Shown piece after piece: positions 17,839 through 26,492 of a stretch of 64,000 nucleotides of DNA. Source of the stretch: Umezawaea sp049997955 (GTDB taxonomy: Bacteria; Actinomycetota; Actinomycetes; Mycobacteriales; Pseudonocardiaceae); contig JAEBDY010000003.1 of NCBI GenBank assembly GCA_049997955.1, positions 62,001-126,000 on the forward strand, read 5' to 3'. The notes under the pieces are model-generated. The model searched no databases and had not been told where the DNA came from. It worked only from the letters and a program-made list of their open reading frames with translations. Made by a program: the position numbers and the translations under genes. The first letter of the stretch is position 1; every line of letters starts with the position of its first letter.

Positions 17839-18546
17839 TCAGCCGCGCGCGTCGTAGCGGTACCCGACACCTCGAACCGTCTTGATCGGCGAGGTCACCG
17901 CGTCCCAACCGAGTTTGCGGCGAAGTCGGAGAACGGCGAACTTGACCCGCTCCGGTCCGATGCCGCTGGGGTCGTCCCAGGCCTGGCTGAGCAGCTGGTC
18001 GTTCGACAACACCGCTCCCACGTGCGTGACCAGTACGTTGAGCAGTCGGAAGTCGATGCCCGTCAGCGCCACCTCGCGCTCCACCCCGGCGCTCGAGACG
18101 TGCACGGTGTGCGCTTTCCGGTTGATCCGCACCAGGCCGTCGTCGTAGGCCTCTTCGCGGTCAAGGCGGCCGCCGACGGCCGGTTGGGCGGCGCGACGCA
18201 GCAGCGCCTCGGTCCTGGCCAGCAACTCGTTGTTGCTGAACGGTTTCGTCATGTAGTCGTCGGCACCCGCGCGGAGCCCTCGGACCTTGTCGCACTCCTG
18301 GCTGTGAGCGCTGATCACCAGCACCGGCAGGATGGCGAGATCGCGAATCCGCTCCAGGACGGTCCAGCCGTCCATTCCCGGGAGGCCGATGTCGAGCAGG
18401 ACGATGTCGGGTCTCTCCTCGTGCACCAGGCGCAGGCCCGCACGTCCGTCGGCGGCGGAGATGAACCGGTAGCCGGCTCTCTCGAAGACGAGCCGGTAGG
18501 ACAACATGATGTCCGCGTCGTCCTCTATGGCCAGTACCGTCGTCAC
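17839..18546 (-). CDS. OmpR-family response regulator without adjacent own-strand kinase
   Basis: A protein of 235 aa. The receiver at residues 1-115 has the acid pair in AIEDDADI, the phospho-acceptor in LLDIGLPGMDG and Lys in MTKPF. A winged-helix DNA-binding domain lies at about 140-232 (LTGIDFRLLNVLVTHVGAVL, ending TVRGVGYRYDARG). It lies on the opposite strand between two hybrid kinases, so no classical partner kinase is adjacent. It could be their output, but their terminal receivers would then need a phosphotransferase not seen here. The GTG start overlaps the stop of a small upstream frame by 4 bp. Confidence 0.88.
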   Translation of the reverse strand: MTTVLAIEDDADIMLSYRLVFERAGYRFISAADGRAGLRLVHEERPDIVLLDIGLPGMDGWTVLERIRDLAILPVLVISAHSQECDKVRGLRAGADDYMTKPFSNNELLARTEALLRRAAQPAVGGRLDREEAYDDGLVRINRKAHTVHVSSAGVEREVALTGIDFRLLNVLVTHVGAVLSNDQLLSQAWDDPSGIGPERVKFAVLRLRRKLGWDAVTSPIKTVRGVGYRYDARG

Positions 18547-18746
18547 GAGACGGCCCTCGGGACCTGGGGGCGCCCGACCGCCGCCCTTCGAGCGCGGTGC
18601 GGCGGAGGTGCTGAATCGCCTGCGACGCCGGATGCCAGGGCTGGGTCGGCAGGCGGTTCCGCCACCCGCGTCACGAGCACTGCCATCCGCACCATCGCAT
18701 CCAGGTCGAGCCGCGCGCCGCGACGAACGTCGTCACCTCCGCTCAC
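18543..18746 (-). CDS. Possible small protein coupled to the response regulator
   Basis: A minus-strand frame of up to 67 codons from GTG 18746 (the frame stays open to 18836). It ends in TGA overlapping the regulator's GTG start (GTGA, 18543-18546). That overlap is the main reason to list it. The sequence is Ala/Arg/Pro-rich, has no recognised domain and no clear ribosome site. It may be a leader reading frame or chance. Confidence 0.22.
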   Translation of the reverse strand: MSGGDDVRRGARLDLDAMVRMAVLVTRVAEPPADPALASGVAGDSAPPPHRARRAAVGRPQVPRAVS

Positions 18747-19066
18747 GGTACAACCGGGCTGCTCGGCGGGCAGGCCCAACGCGTTGGGCCACCTGGGATC
18801 CACGCGTCCGTGAGGTGGTGCGCGCGTCTGCTCCACGAGTTCCGGTGGGAGAAGGCGGCGAGCTGAGGATCGTGCACGGCCCCGCGCTCACCCGGATTCG
18901 GATCACGCTCGCCACCATCCGACCTGCGCGAGGAAAAGTCGACGGAAAGGGACTTTTTCACTCCTTCGTGTCCACGAGGTCGTCTCGCTCCTCTTGTAGA
19001 ATCGGCAAGTGTCCTGAACTCCAGGTGATCACTGATCCCGTCCCATGACGGATTGGGCGTTGGGTG
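18747..19066. other. Gene-free stretch before the second hybrid kinase
   Basis: About 320 bp with no convincing gene. It should hold the divergent promoters of the minus-strand response regulator and the plus-strand kinase. The patch at about 18940-19010 is less GC-rich. No operator repeat was recognised. Confidence 0.35.
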
Positions 19067-20317
19067 ATGGCGAAACCTAGGCCACACGACGGTGCGTTCG
19101 GCGTGCGCGACCCCGAGGTTGAGTGCCCAGTCGCCGAAACCCAGTCGCAGCCCCGACATCTGGAGAGCCTGGGCATGCTCGCGGGCGAGATCGCGCACGA
19201 CTTCAACAACCTGCTCGCCGTGATCACGAGTTTTGGCACGTTCGTCGCCGAGGAGATCGTCAAAGCCAGGAGGGACGGCTGCGATCACCTGGACACCGCG
19301 GGCGACGACATCGAGAGGGTTCTCCGCGCGGCGCAGCGCGGCGTCGGCCTGACGAAGCAACTCCTCGCGTTCGGCCATCGCCAGGTCGTCCGTGCCGAGG
19401 TCTTGGACGTCAACGCGATGATCCGTCGTTTCGCCGAGCTGCTCACACCGACCCTGGGGCCGCACATCCGTGTCGTCCTGGACCTGGCACCCGACCCGCA
19501 CCGGATCCTGGCCGATCCCGCGCAGGTGGAACGAGCGCTGCTCAACCTCGTCCTCAACGCCCGCGACGCCATGCCGGACGGGGGCACCCTGCGCATCGAC
19601 ACCGCCGACATCGTGGTGGGCGTCGATCCAGCCAGGGCGCGAACCGGTGCTCACGAACGCCCCCACCTCCGAATCCGTGTGAGCGACACCGGCCGGGGCA
19701 TCCCGGCCGAGATCGTCCACAAGGTCTTCGAGCCCTTCTTCACCACCAAGGACGAAGGCCCGGGAACCGGTCTCGGTCTGGCCACTGTGCACGGCATCGT
19801 GACCCGTGCCGGGGGGATCGTCGAGGTTCACTCCGATGGTTCGGCAGGCACCGTCTTCACGATGCTGTTCCCGGTCGCCGACGACGTGCCCGGCGCCGCT
19901 TCGGAACGGATCACCGAGGGCATGGTCGTACTCGTCGTCGAGGACGACGAAGGCCTGCGGGAGATCACTCGACGGATCTTCACCCGCAACGGTTTCCGGG
20001 TTCTCACCGCGTCCAGCGGTCCCGACGCCGTCAAGGTCGCGGAGCAGTGCGAGGAGGAGATCCACCTGCTTCTCGTCGATGTCGTCCTGCCCGGCACACC
20101 GGGCGAGGACGTCGCCGCGAAGATCCGGACGATCGAACCGGGCATCTCCGTGCTCCACATGTCCGGCTACGCCCAACCCGCGCTCGCCGCCCAGGGCCGT
20201 CTCGACCCGAACACCGTCCTGGTGGAAAAACCCTTCAGCGAAGCCGAGGTCATGAGGAAGGTGGGACAGGCGCTCTCGACGGTGCCCGTCTCGGGTTCCG
20301 CACCGCCCCAACCGTGA
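19067..20317 (+). CDS. CckA-like hybrid histidine kinase lacking a PAS sensor
   Basis: A protein of 416 aa from ATG 19067 (a GTG lies one codon upstream). It has HisKA with GEIAHDFNNLLAV at about residues 43-55, HATPase (NARDAMPDGG, DTGRGI, GTGLGLATVHGI) and a C-terminal receiver (EDDEGLRE, LLVDVVLPGT, VEKPF). From the H box onward it matches the kinase at 15935 along its whole length, including the shared IFTRNGFRVLTASSGPDAV-type receiver segment (V/I variants). The pair arose by duplication. With no sensor domain of its own, it probably needs a partner protein or senses through its short N-terminus. It is soluble, with no TM. Confidence 0.88.
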   Translation: MAKPRPHDGAFGVRDPEVECPVAETQSQPRHLESLGMLAGEIAHDFNNLLAVITSFGTFVAEEIVKARRDGCDHLDTAGDDIERVLRAAQRGVGLTKQLLAFGHRQVVRAEVLDVNAMIRRFAELLTPTLGPHIRVVLDLAPDPHRILADPAQVERALLNLVLNARDAMPDGGTLRIDTADIVVGVDPARARTGAHERPHLRIRVSDTGRGIPAEIVHKVFEPFFTTKDEGPGTGLGLATVHGIVTRAGGIVEVHSDGSAGTVFTMLFPVADDVPGAASERITEGMVVLVVEDDEGLREITRRIFTRNGFRVLTASSGPDAVKVAEQCEEEIHLLLVDVVLPGTPGEDVAAKIRTIEPGISVLHMSGYAQPALAAQGRLDPNTVLVEKPFSEAEVMRKVGQALSTVPVSGSAPPQP

Positions 20318-20394
20318 CCGATCGGCCGCTGGACGACCTGCGGGAGGTCGGCCGGGACTGAGCAGCCGGCGGACGGGAAGCGAACCGACGTTCC

Positions 20395-21129
20395 TCACGC
20401 CGCGGTGAGGATCACCGCGAACGCGCCCGCCACCATGAACGGTCCGAGTGGAAGGGCGGTCCGCAGGGTTCCCCGCCGCGCGGCCATCAAGCCCAAGCCC
20501 GCCACGGCACAGGACACGAACGCCAGTGCCGTGCCGTAGAGCAGGGCCTTCCAGCCGAACCACCCCAGGGCGATGCCCAACACCCCCGCGAGCTTGGCGT
20601 CGCCCAAACCCAGTTGGTCCGGTCGCAGCAGCACGAGCGCCAGGTAGCCGAGACCGGCGACCAGACCCGCGGCGAGCGCCCGGACCAGAGGTTCCCAGCG
20701 TCCGTCGACCAAGGCCGCCGCTCCCAGCATCAGGGCCATGACGGGGTACGCGGGCAGGGTCAACCGGTCGGGCAGGCGGTGGACCGCGATGTCGATGGTG
20801 GCCAGCGCGAGACCGACCACCGCGAGGAACACCATCGCCGCCAGTTCGGGTCGCGGGCCCAGCACGGCGGCCAGGGCTCCGGCGGCCGCACCCGCCACGA
20901 CCTCGATGAGCAGTGGAGCCGGGCCGATCCGGTTCCGGCACCGCGGACACCGCCCCGACGGGGACAAGGTGGTCCACCACCGCTGTGGATCACCGAACAA
21001 CCTGCTGTCGCAGTGCGGGCACGCGGTCCGGTCAGCCGCTCCCGTCTCGACGGCCAGGCGGAACACCGTCGCCCGCAGCCAGGGCCCGGTGAGCAGCCCG
21101 CAGGCCACCGCGGCCACCACCAAGTACAT
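20395..21129 (-). CDS. tadV: Prepilin peptidase, A24 family
   Basis: A membrane aspartyl protease of 244 aa that would cleave the Flp prepilin encoded divergently 226 bp away. After the first TM come paired zinc Cys motifs (CPHCDSRL, CPRCRNRI) as in PilD. The catalytic Asp residues lie in ATIDIAVHRLPD and in GLGDAKLAG (GxGD). Further TM helices fill the rest. I chose ATG 21129 because A24 enzymes start directly with the first TM (MYLVVAAVACGLLTGPWLRA). The frame is open to TTG 21219. The CxxC pairs suggest it may retain the methyltransferase-associated domain. Confidence 0.88.
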   Translation of the reverse strand: MYLVVAAVACGLLTGPWLRATVFRLAVETGAADRTACPHCDSRLFGDPQRWWTTLSPSGRCPRCRNRIGPAPLLIEVVAGAAAGALAAVLGPRPELAAMVFLAVVGLALATIDIAVHRLPDRLTLPAYPVMALMLGAAALVDGRWEPLVRALAAGLVAGLGYLALVLLRPDQLGLGDAKLAGVLGIALGWFGWKALLYGTALAFVSCAVAGLGLMAARRGTLRTALPLGPFMVAGAFAVILTAA

Positions 21130-21355
21130 GAGGTGACGGTAGAACCTCGCCCGCACCCGGCCAACAGGCCGAACGAGAACCAACCATTCGTGGTCGTTCG
21201 TCGGTCGAACGGAGGACAACGGAGGACAAGCGTCGTCCGAAGACCCATTCCGGCCGGCTGTTCACCCGTGCCGGCCGTAGCGCGCAACGCCCACTGTGGA
21301 CCCAGACGGGTACGCCGCCCGCCGACCTCCTTCGAAGCTATATAAGGAGAACGAC

Positions 21356-21553
21356 ATGTTCGCACTCTACTTCCTCCTCCAGGACCTGATGACCCGTCGC
21401 ATCAAGGACCGGGAATCGGGCGCGTCCGCGGTCGAGTACGGCCTGCTGATCGGCCTGATCGCCGTCGCCATCATCGGGGTGCTCATCGTCCTCGGCCCGA
21501 GGCTGGCCGACATGTTCAGCTCGGTCAACGACCAGCTGCCGGTCGCTCCCTGA
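21356..21553 (+). CDS. flp: Flp-type pilin precursor
   Basis: A prepilin of 65 aa. A leader of about 22 aa ends in Gly, and the mature N-terminus ASAVEYGLLIGLIAVAIIGV has the Glu-5/Tyr pair and hydrophobic stem typical of Flp/type IVb pilins. Cleavage would fall after the Gly of RESG. ATG 21356 follows AAGGAGA. It is the major structural subunit of the Tad pilus encoded downstream. The high spacing to tadE (52 bp) compared with later overlaps would allow separate expression. Confidence 0.92.
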   Translation: MFALYFLLQDLMTRRIKDRESGASAVEYGLLIGLIAVAIIGVLIVLGPRLADMFSSVNDQLPVAP

Positions 21554-21605
21554 GCCGACTCGACACGCGGGACATCCACACCTGACACAGCTGGAAGGAG
21601 ATGCC

Positions 21606-22019
21606 ATGCGATTTCGCCTCACCCGCGCGGAGCGCCCCGACCGGGGCGCCGCCGCGGTGGAGTTCGCACTGGTCCTCCCGCTGCTGCTGCTGGTCGTGTT
21701 CGGGCTCGTCGACTTCGGGCGGGCGCTCAACGAGCAGATCCTGCTCGGCCGAGCAGCTCAGCAGGGTGCCAGGGCGGCGGCGCTGCGGCAGACCGACACG
21801 GTCGCCCGCACCGAGGCCGCCGCCCAGCCGCTGGCCAACGTCGGCGTCACGGTCACGGTCTGCCCCACGGGCACGGTGACGTCCGCTGACGCCACCGTCG
21901 TCGCCACCCACCCGTTCACCTTCATCACCCCGGTCGACGCGTTCGTCAGCATGTTCGGCGGAGACCTCGGCACCGGGCTCACCCTCACCGGCAGGGGGGT
22001 CATGCGATGCGTTGGCTGA
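21606..22019 (+). CDS. tadE: TadE-like pseudopilin
   Basis: A protein of 137 aa. The N-terminus DRGAAAVEFALVLPLLLLVV is the TadE-like signature: a prepilin-type cleavage region with Glu five residues into the hydrophobic stem, followed by a periplasmic or surface domain with a Cys pair. TadE pseudopilins assist Flp pilus assembly. ATG 21606 follows GGAAGGAGA. It overlaps the next gene by 13 bp. Confidence 0.88.
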   Translation: MRFRLTRAERPDRGAAAVEFALVLPLLLLVVFGLVDFGRALNEQILLGRAAQQGARAAALRQTDTVARTEAAAQPLANVGVTVTVCPTGTVTSADATVVATHPFTFITPVDAFVSMFGGDLGTGLTLTGRGVMRCVG

Positions 22020-23101
22020 GCCGCCGACCGCGCGCCGCCGGACACGACGACCGAGGAGCCGTCACCGTCCTGGTCGCCGTCCTGCTGAGCACGGGCCTGC
22101 TGCTCGGCGTCGGCGCGCTGGTGATCGACACCGGCCAGCTGCACGCGGAGCAGTCGGACCTCCAAGGCGGAGCGGACGCCGCCGCCCTCGCCATCGCCCA
22201 GGACTGCGCGGACGGGTGCGGGTCGCAGACCTACTCGACGGCACTGCACTTCGCCGAAGCCAACGCCGACGACGGCCGGACCGCGGTGACGGTGTGCGGT
22301 CGGGACACCGCGAGCGTCCTGGGCACCTGCCCGCCGATGTCCACCCCGGACCCGTGCCTGGGCAGCAGGCCCACCACCGGTCACTTCGTCGAGGTCCGGA
22401 CCAGCACGCTGCGCTCGGACGGCTCGCGGGCGTTGCCCCCGGCCTTCGGGCAGGTCCTGCTGGGCGAGTCGTACTCGGGCCGCGGCGTGCTCGCCTGCTC
22501 CCGAGCCGCCTGGGGCGGGCCGCGGCTCGCGTCGGGGTTCGCGTTCACCATCTCGCTGTGCGACTGGACCGCCGCCACCGACGGCGGCTCCGTGTTCGCC
22601 CCGCCACTTCCCGCCGTCCCGCCTGCCGACGCCGACCGCATCCTGCCGATCCACGGATCCACCAGCCAATGCGCGGGCGGTCCTTCCGGCTGGGACCTGC
22701 CCGGTGGTTTCGGCTGGCTCGCCGACACGACCGGCACGTGCAGGACCACGGTGGACGTTGCCGGGATCTACCAGGACACGACCGGAGTTTCGGCGTCCCA
22801 CGTGTGCCAGAACGAATTGCAGGACGCCCGTTCGCTGCGCAAGGCCGTGCTGGTACCGGTCTTCGACGGTGCGGGCGGCACCGGCCACGGCGGTTACTAC
22901 CACCTGCGGGGGTTCGCCTCGTTCGTGCTCACCGGCTACCGCCTGCCCGGCTTCGCGGCGAAGTCGACCTTGACCAACGCGTTCCCGTGCGGTGGTGACC
23001 TCAAGTGCGTCTCCGGCTACTTCACCCGTGGCCTGATCCCGGCGGGCGCCCAACTGGGTGGCCCGGACCTGGGCACCGCCGTCGTCCAGATGGTCGGCTG
23101 A
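22007..23101 (+). CDS. Tad-domain pilus assembly protein (TadG-like)
   Basis: A protein of 364 aa. One TM segment near the N-terminus (RGAVTVLVAVLLSTGLLLGV) is followed by the conserved LVIDTGQL and SDLQGGADAAALA motifs of the TadG/TadE N-terminal domain. A large extracytoplasmic region with about 14 Cys follows, probably disulphide-bonded. Its length and Cys content suggest a surface-exposed minor pilus component. It starts inside the tadE 3' end and precedes cpaB by 20 bp. Confidence 0.85.
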   Translation: MRWLSRRPRAAGHDDRGAVTVLVAVLLSTGLLLGVGALVIDTGQLHAEQSDLQGGADAAALAIAQDCADGCGSQTYSTALHFAEANADDGRTAVTVCGRDTASVLGTCPPMSTPDPCLGSRPTTGHFVEVRTSTLRSDGSRALPPAFGQVLLGESYSGRGVLACSRAAWGGPRLASGFAFTISLCDWTAATDGGSVFAPPLPAVPPADADRILPIHGSTSQCAGGPSGWDLPGGFGWLADTTGTCRTTVDVAGIYQDTTGVSASHVCQNELQDARSLRKAVLVPVFDGAGGTGHGGYYHLRGFASFVLTGYRLPGFAAKSTLTNAFPCGGDLKCVSGYFTRGLIPAGAQLGGPDLGTAVVQMVG

Positions 23102-23121
23102 AGACGTGGAAAGGACCTGAC

Positions 23122-23910
23122 ATGAAACGCCGGATGATCGTTCTGGGCCTCGCCCTGGTGCTGGCGGTGATGGGCACCGGCGCCGTGTACTTCTACGTGC
23201 GCCAGGCGGACTCCCGCGCCGTCGCGGGCAAACAGGCCGTGTCGGTCCTGGTCGCGAGCGAACGGGTGCCCGCGGGCACGGTGGCGGACGACGCCAACCG
23301 GCGCGGCCTGCTGCGCGTCGAGCGGATGCCCAGGGAGACCGTGTCCACCGACGCGCTCACCACCGTCGACGCCGCCGTGGCGCAACTCGTGGCGGGGGCG
23401 GACATCCAGCCGGGGCAACTGGTCCTCCGCTCGATGTTCGTGGCGGACAAGCCCACGACGGCGGGACTGGCCATCCCGGCGGGCAAAGTCGCCGTGACCG
23501 TCCAGTTCACCGTCGTGCAGGAGGTCGCGGGCCACATCCAGGTGGGTTCGCACGTCGTCGTCTTCGACACCTACACCGTGGTGAGCGGACAGGACGCGCC
23601 CAGTGGTGACGGGTTGCCCAAGGCGCCGGGGGACGTGCAGGCGACCAGGGTCCTGCTGCCCGACGTCGAGGTCCTCGCCGTCGGCTCACCCGCGGCCGCG
23701 AGCGGCGACGAGGACAAGGCCGCCGCCGCCCCGCCGACCGACAGCGTGCTGCTCACGGTGGCCGCCAACCAGGTCGAAGCCGAGCGGCTCATCCTGCGCG
23801 CCCAGACCGGGTCGCTGTACCTGGCGTTGCGCGGCGAAGACTCGGACATCTCGGGTGGTCCAGGAGTCAACACCCGGTCCTTGGGCAACCTCGTCTCGAT
23901 CGGCTCGTGA
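23122..23910 (+). CDS. cpaB: CpaB/RcpC-family pilus assembly protein
   Basis: A protein of 262 aa. A TM helix at about residues 5-26 is followed by an SAF domain (SVLVASERVPAGTVADDANR), the hallmark of CpaB/RcpC, and by a beta-rich C-terminal half containing VGSHVVVFDTY and the TDSVLLTVAANQVEAERL segment. CpaB proteins organise the pilus base at the envelope. ATG 23122 follows GGAAAGGA. It is separated from tadZ by one base. Confidence 0.88.
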   Translation: MKRRMIVLGLALVLAVMGTGAVYFYVRQADSRAVAGKQAVSVLVASERVPAGTVADDANRRGLLRVERMPRETVSTDALTTVDAAVAQLVAGADIQPGQLVLRSMFVADKPTTAGLAIPAGKVAVTVQFTVVQEVAGHIQVGSHVVVFDTYTVVSGQDAPSGDGLPKAPGDVQATRVLLPDVEVLAVGSPAAASGDEDKAAAAPPTDSVLLTVAANQVEAERLILRAQTGSLYLALRGEDSDISGGPGVNTRSLGNLVSIGS

Positions 23911-23911
23911 C

Positions 23912-25096
23912 ATGACCATCCTCTGCACGGCCCAGAAACGGCCCGATCCAGCGCTGATCGCGGCGATCGGCGCGGGCGTGCGGGTCGTGCGCGATCCCGC
24001 TGCCGCCGACGAACTGCTGCGCCACGACCCGGACGTGGTGCTGGTGGTGATGGGAGCGGACATCGACCTCGACGCGGCGGTCGGGTTCGCCGCCTCCCTG
24101 CGGCTGCGCAGGCCCGTGCTCGGAGTGGTGCTGGTGCGCCACGCGCTCGACCTCGACGTGTTCACCGCCGCGTTGCGGACGGGGGTGCGCGAGGTGGTGG
24201 CCCTGTCCGACGTGGAGGGGCTCGCCGCGGCGTGCAAGCGCTCCCGCATGCTCTCGATCTCCGCTCAGGCACCGTCGTCGCCCCAGAACAAGCAGCCGGG
24301 CAAGATCGTGACCGTGTTCGCGACCAAGGGCGGGTGCGGCAAGACGACCCTGGCGACGAACCTGGCGGTCTCCCTGCACGGCGGGGGATCGCGGCGGGTC
24401 TGCCTCGTCGACCTCGACCTCGCGTTCGGCGATGTGGCGATCTCCCTGCGGCTGGTCCCCAAGCGCACCCTCGCCGACGCCGTGGCCATGGGCGGGGACC
24501 TGGACGAGACCGGGGTGGCGGGTCTGCTCACCAGGTTCCGACCCGGCCTGGAGTGCGTGCTGGCCCCGGTCGAGCCAGGTGACGCCGACCGGGTGCCCGC
24601 CGCCCTGGTGGGCAACCTGCTCGAGGTGCTGCGGGAAATGTTCGACTACGTCGTGGTCGACACCCCGCCGCAGTTCAACGAGCACGTGCTCAAGGCGCTG
24701 GACTGCTCCGACATCCACGTGCTGCTGACCACCCCGGACATGCCGACCCTGAAGAACCTGCGGCTCACCATCGACATGCTCGACCTGCTGAACTACCCCG
24801 AGGACTCGCGCCTCATCGTGCTCAACCGCGAGGACCCCGATGTGGGCCTGACCGTCGCGGACGTGGAACAGGTCGTCAAGTCCGAGGTCACCGCACGGGT
24901 GCCTGCGAGCAACGCGGTGACCGCGGCGGTCAACCGCGGGCTCCCCATCGTCCTGGACCAGCCGGATCACCGGATCAGCGTGGTCATCCGCGAGTTCGCC
25001 GTGCACCACATCACCGGACTGCCCCCGACGCCGCCCTCTCGACGTCGACGCTTCCTGGTCCGCGCCATGGGGAGGGGGCGTCATGAGGCTCAGTGA
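23912..25096 (+). CDS. tadZ: TadZ/CpaE-like ATPase of the pilus machine
   Basis: A protein of 394 aa from ATG 23912. An atypical receiver-like domain occupies about residues 1-110 and lacks the phosphorylation Asp pattern. A MinD/ParA-type ATPase follows, with deviant Walker A FATKGGCGKTTLATNLA, CLVDLDLAFGD and YVVVDTPPQFNEH. TadZ positions the pilus machine at the membrane. It overlaps tadA by 14 bp. Confidence 0.9.
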   Translation: MTILCTAQKRPDPALIAAIGAGVRVVRDPAAADELLRHDPDVVLVVMGADIDLDAAVGFAASLRLRRPVLGVVLVRHALDLDVFTAALRTGVREVVALSDVEGLAAACKRSRMLSISAQAPSSPQNKQPGKIVTVFATKGGCGKTTLATNLAVSLHGGGSRRVCLVDLDLAFGDVAISLRLVPKRTLADAVAMGGDLDETGVAGLLTRFRPGLECVLAPVEPGDADRVPAALVGNLLEVLREMFDYVVVDTPPQFNEHVLKALDCSDIHVLLTTPDMPTLKNLRLTIDMLDLLNYPEDSRLIVLNREDPDVGLTVADVEQVVKSEVTARVPASNAVTAAVNRGLPIVLDQPDHRISVVIREFAVHHITGLPPTPPSRRRRFLVRAMGRGRHEAQ

Positions 25097-26492
25097 CCGC
25101 CTGACCAGCCAGCGGCAGGCCGTCGAACAGCAGCCCGAGCCGCCGCCGCCGGACACCGCCGAGTCCGGTCGCCGCGCGGCGCAGCCGCAGTCCGCGAGCA
25201 GCCGCAAGAGCCCGCTGCTCGAAGTGAAACGCCGGGTGCACGAGGCGCTGCTCGCCGAGTTGGGCCCGAAGATCTACGACGACCGGCTGGACGAGGAGGA
25301 GTTGGCGCAGCGGGTCCGCCAGGCCGTGCGGACGGTGCTCGAGAGGGAGGACACCCCCCTCACCGCGACCGACCGGGCCAGGGCCTCGCTGGAGGTCGTC
25401 GACGAGATCCTGGGGTACGGGCCCCTTGAGCCACTCCTCCGCGACCCCGACATCAGCGAGATCATGGTCAACGGCCCGAACCGCATCTTCGTGGAGCGGT
25501 CCGGTCGGTTGGGGGCCGTCGAGGCGTCGTTCAACGACGAGGACCACCTGCGCCGGGTGATCGACAAGATCGTCGCGCGGGTCGGCCGCCGGGTCGACGA
25601 GGCGAGCCCCATGGTGGACGCGCGCCTGCCGGACGGCAGCCGGGTCAACGCGGTGGTGCCGCCGATCGCGCTCGACGGGTCGGCGCTGACCATCCGCAAG
25701 TTCGCCGCCGACCCGCTGGGCGTCGCCGACCTGATCCGGTTCGGCACCATAACCGCGTCGGTGGCCGGGCTGCTGTCGGGCTGCGTCCGCGCGCGGCTCA
25801 ACATCCTGGTCAGCGGAGGCACCGGGTCGGGGAAGACGACCACGCTCAACGTCCTGTCCTCCTTCATCCCCACCGACGAGCGGGTGGTGACCATCGAGGA
25901 CGCCGCGGAACTGCAACTGCGGCAGGAGCACGTGCTCCGGTTGGAGTCCAGGCCCGCCAACAGCGAAGGACGCGGCGAGGTGTCCATCCGCGGCCTGGTG
26001 CGCAACGCGCTGCGGATGCGACCCGATCGGATCGTCGTGGGCGAGGTCCGCGACGGCGCCGCGCTGGACATGTTGCAGGCGATGAACACCGGCCACGACG
26101 GATCACTGACGACCGTGCACGCCAACACCCCCCGCGACTCGCTGGCTCGGCTGGAGACGATGGTGCTGATGGCGGGCATCGACCTGCCGAGCCGGGCGAT
26201 CCGGGAGCAGGTGGGGTCCGCACTCGACCTGATCATCCAGCAGGCCAGGCTGAGCGACGGCACCAGGCGCATCACCCACATCACCGAGGTGATCGGGATG
26301 GAAGGCGAGATGCTCACCCTCCAGGACCTGTTCGTGTTCGACTTCGGCGCGGGCGTCGACGACACGGGCCGCTTCCGCGGCACGCTGCGCTCCACGGGAC
26401 TGCGCCCGTCGTTCACCGACCGGCTCGCGAACCTGGGCATCGCCCTGCCCGCCGACCTGTTCGCCGACATGCAATCACAGCAGCGGCGGTGA
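25083..26492 (+). CDS. tadA: TadA/CpaF secretion ATPase
   Basis: A protein of 469 aa, the hexameric motor that powers Flp pilus assembly. Conserved elements run in order: N-terminal domain ending ILGYGPLEPLLRDPDISEIM, Walker A VSGGTGSGKTTTLN, Asp box TIEDAAELQL, Walker B/His box RPDRIVVGEVRDGAALDMLQ and TGHDGSLTTVHANTPRD. Length and motifs match CpaF. A Gln/Pro/Ala-rich N-terminal extension precedes residue about 40. The stop overlaps the tadB GTG by 4 bp. Confidence 0.95.
   Translation: MRLSDRLTSQRQAVEQQPEPPPPDTAESGRRAAQPQSASSRKSPLLEVKRRVHEALLAELGPKIYDDRLDEEELAQRVRQAVRTVLEREDTPLTATDRARASLEVVDEILGYGPLEPLLRDPDISEIMVNGPNRIFVERSGRLGAVEASFNDEDHLRRVIDKIVARVGRRVDEASPMVDARLPDGSRVNAVVPPIALDGSALTIRKFAADPLGVADLIRFGTITASVAGLLSGCVRARLNILVSGGTGSGKTTTLNVLSSFIPTDERVVTIEDAAELQLRQEHVLRLESRPANSEGRGEVSIRGLVRNALRMRPDRIVVGEVRDGAALDMLQAMNTGHDGSLTTVHANTPRDSLARLETMVLMAGIDLPSRAIREQVGSALDLIIQQARLSDGTRRITHITEVIGMEGEMLTLQDLFVFDFGAGVDDTGRFRGTLRSTGLRPSFTDRLANLGIALPADLFADMQSQQRR

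Noticed and set aside
18743..20980. 745-codon open frame antisense to the second hybrid kinase
   Set aside because: High-GC shadow frame; the opposite strand carries clear kinase and receiver motifs.
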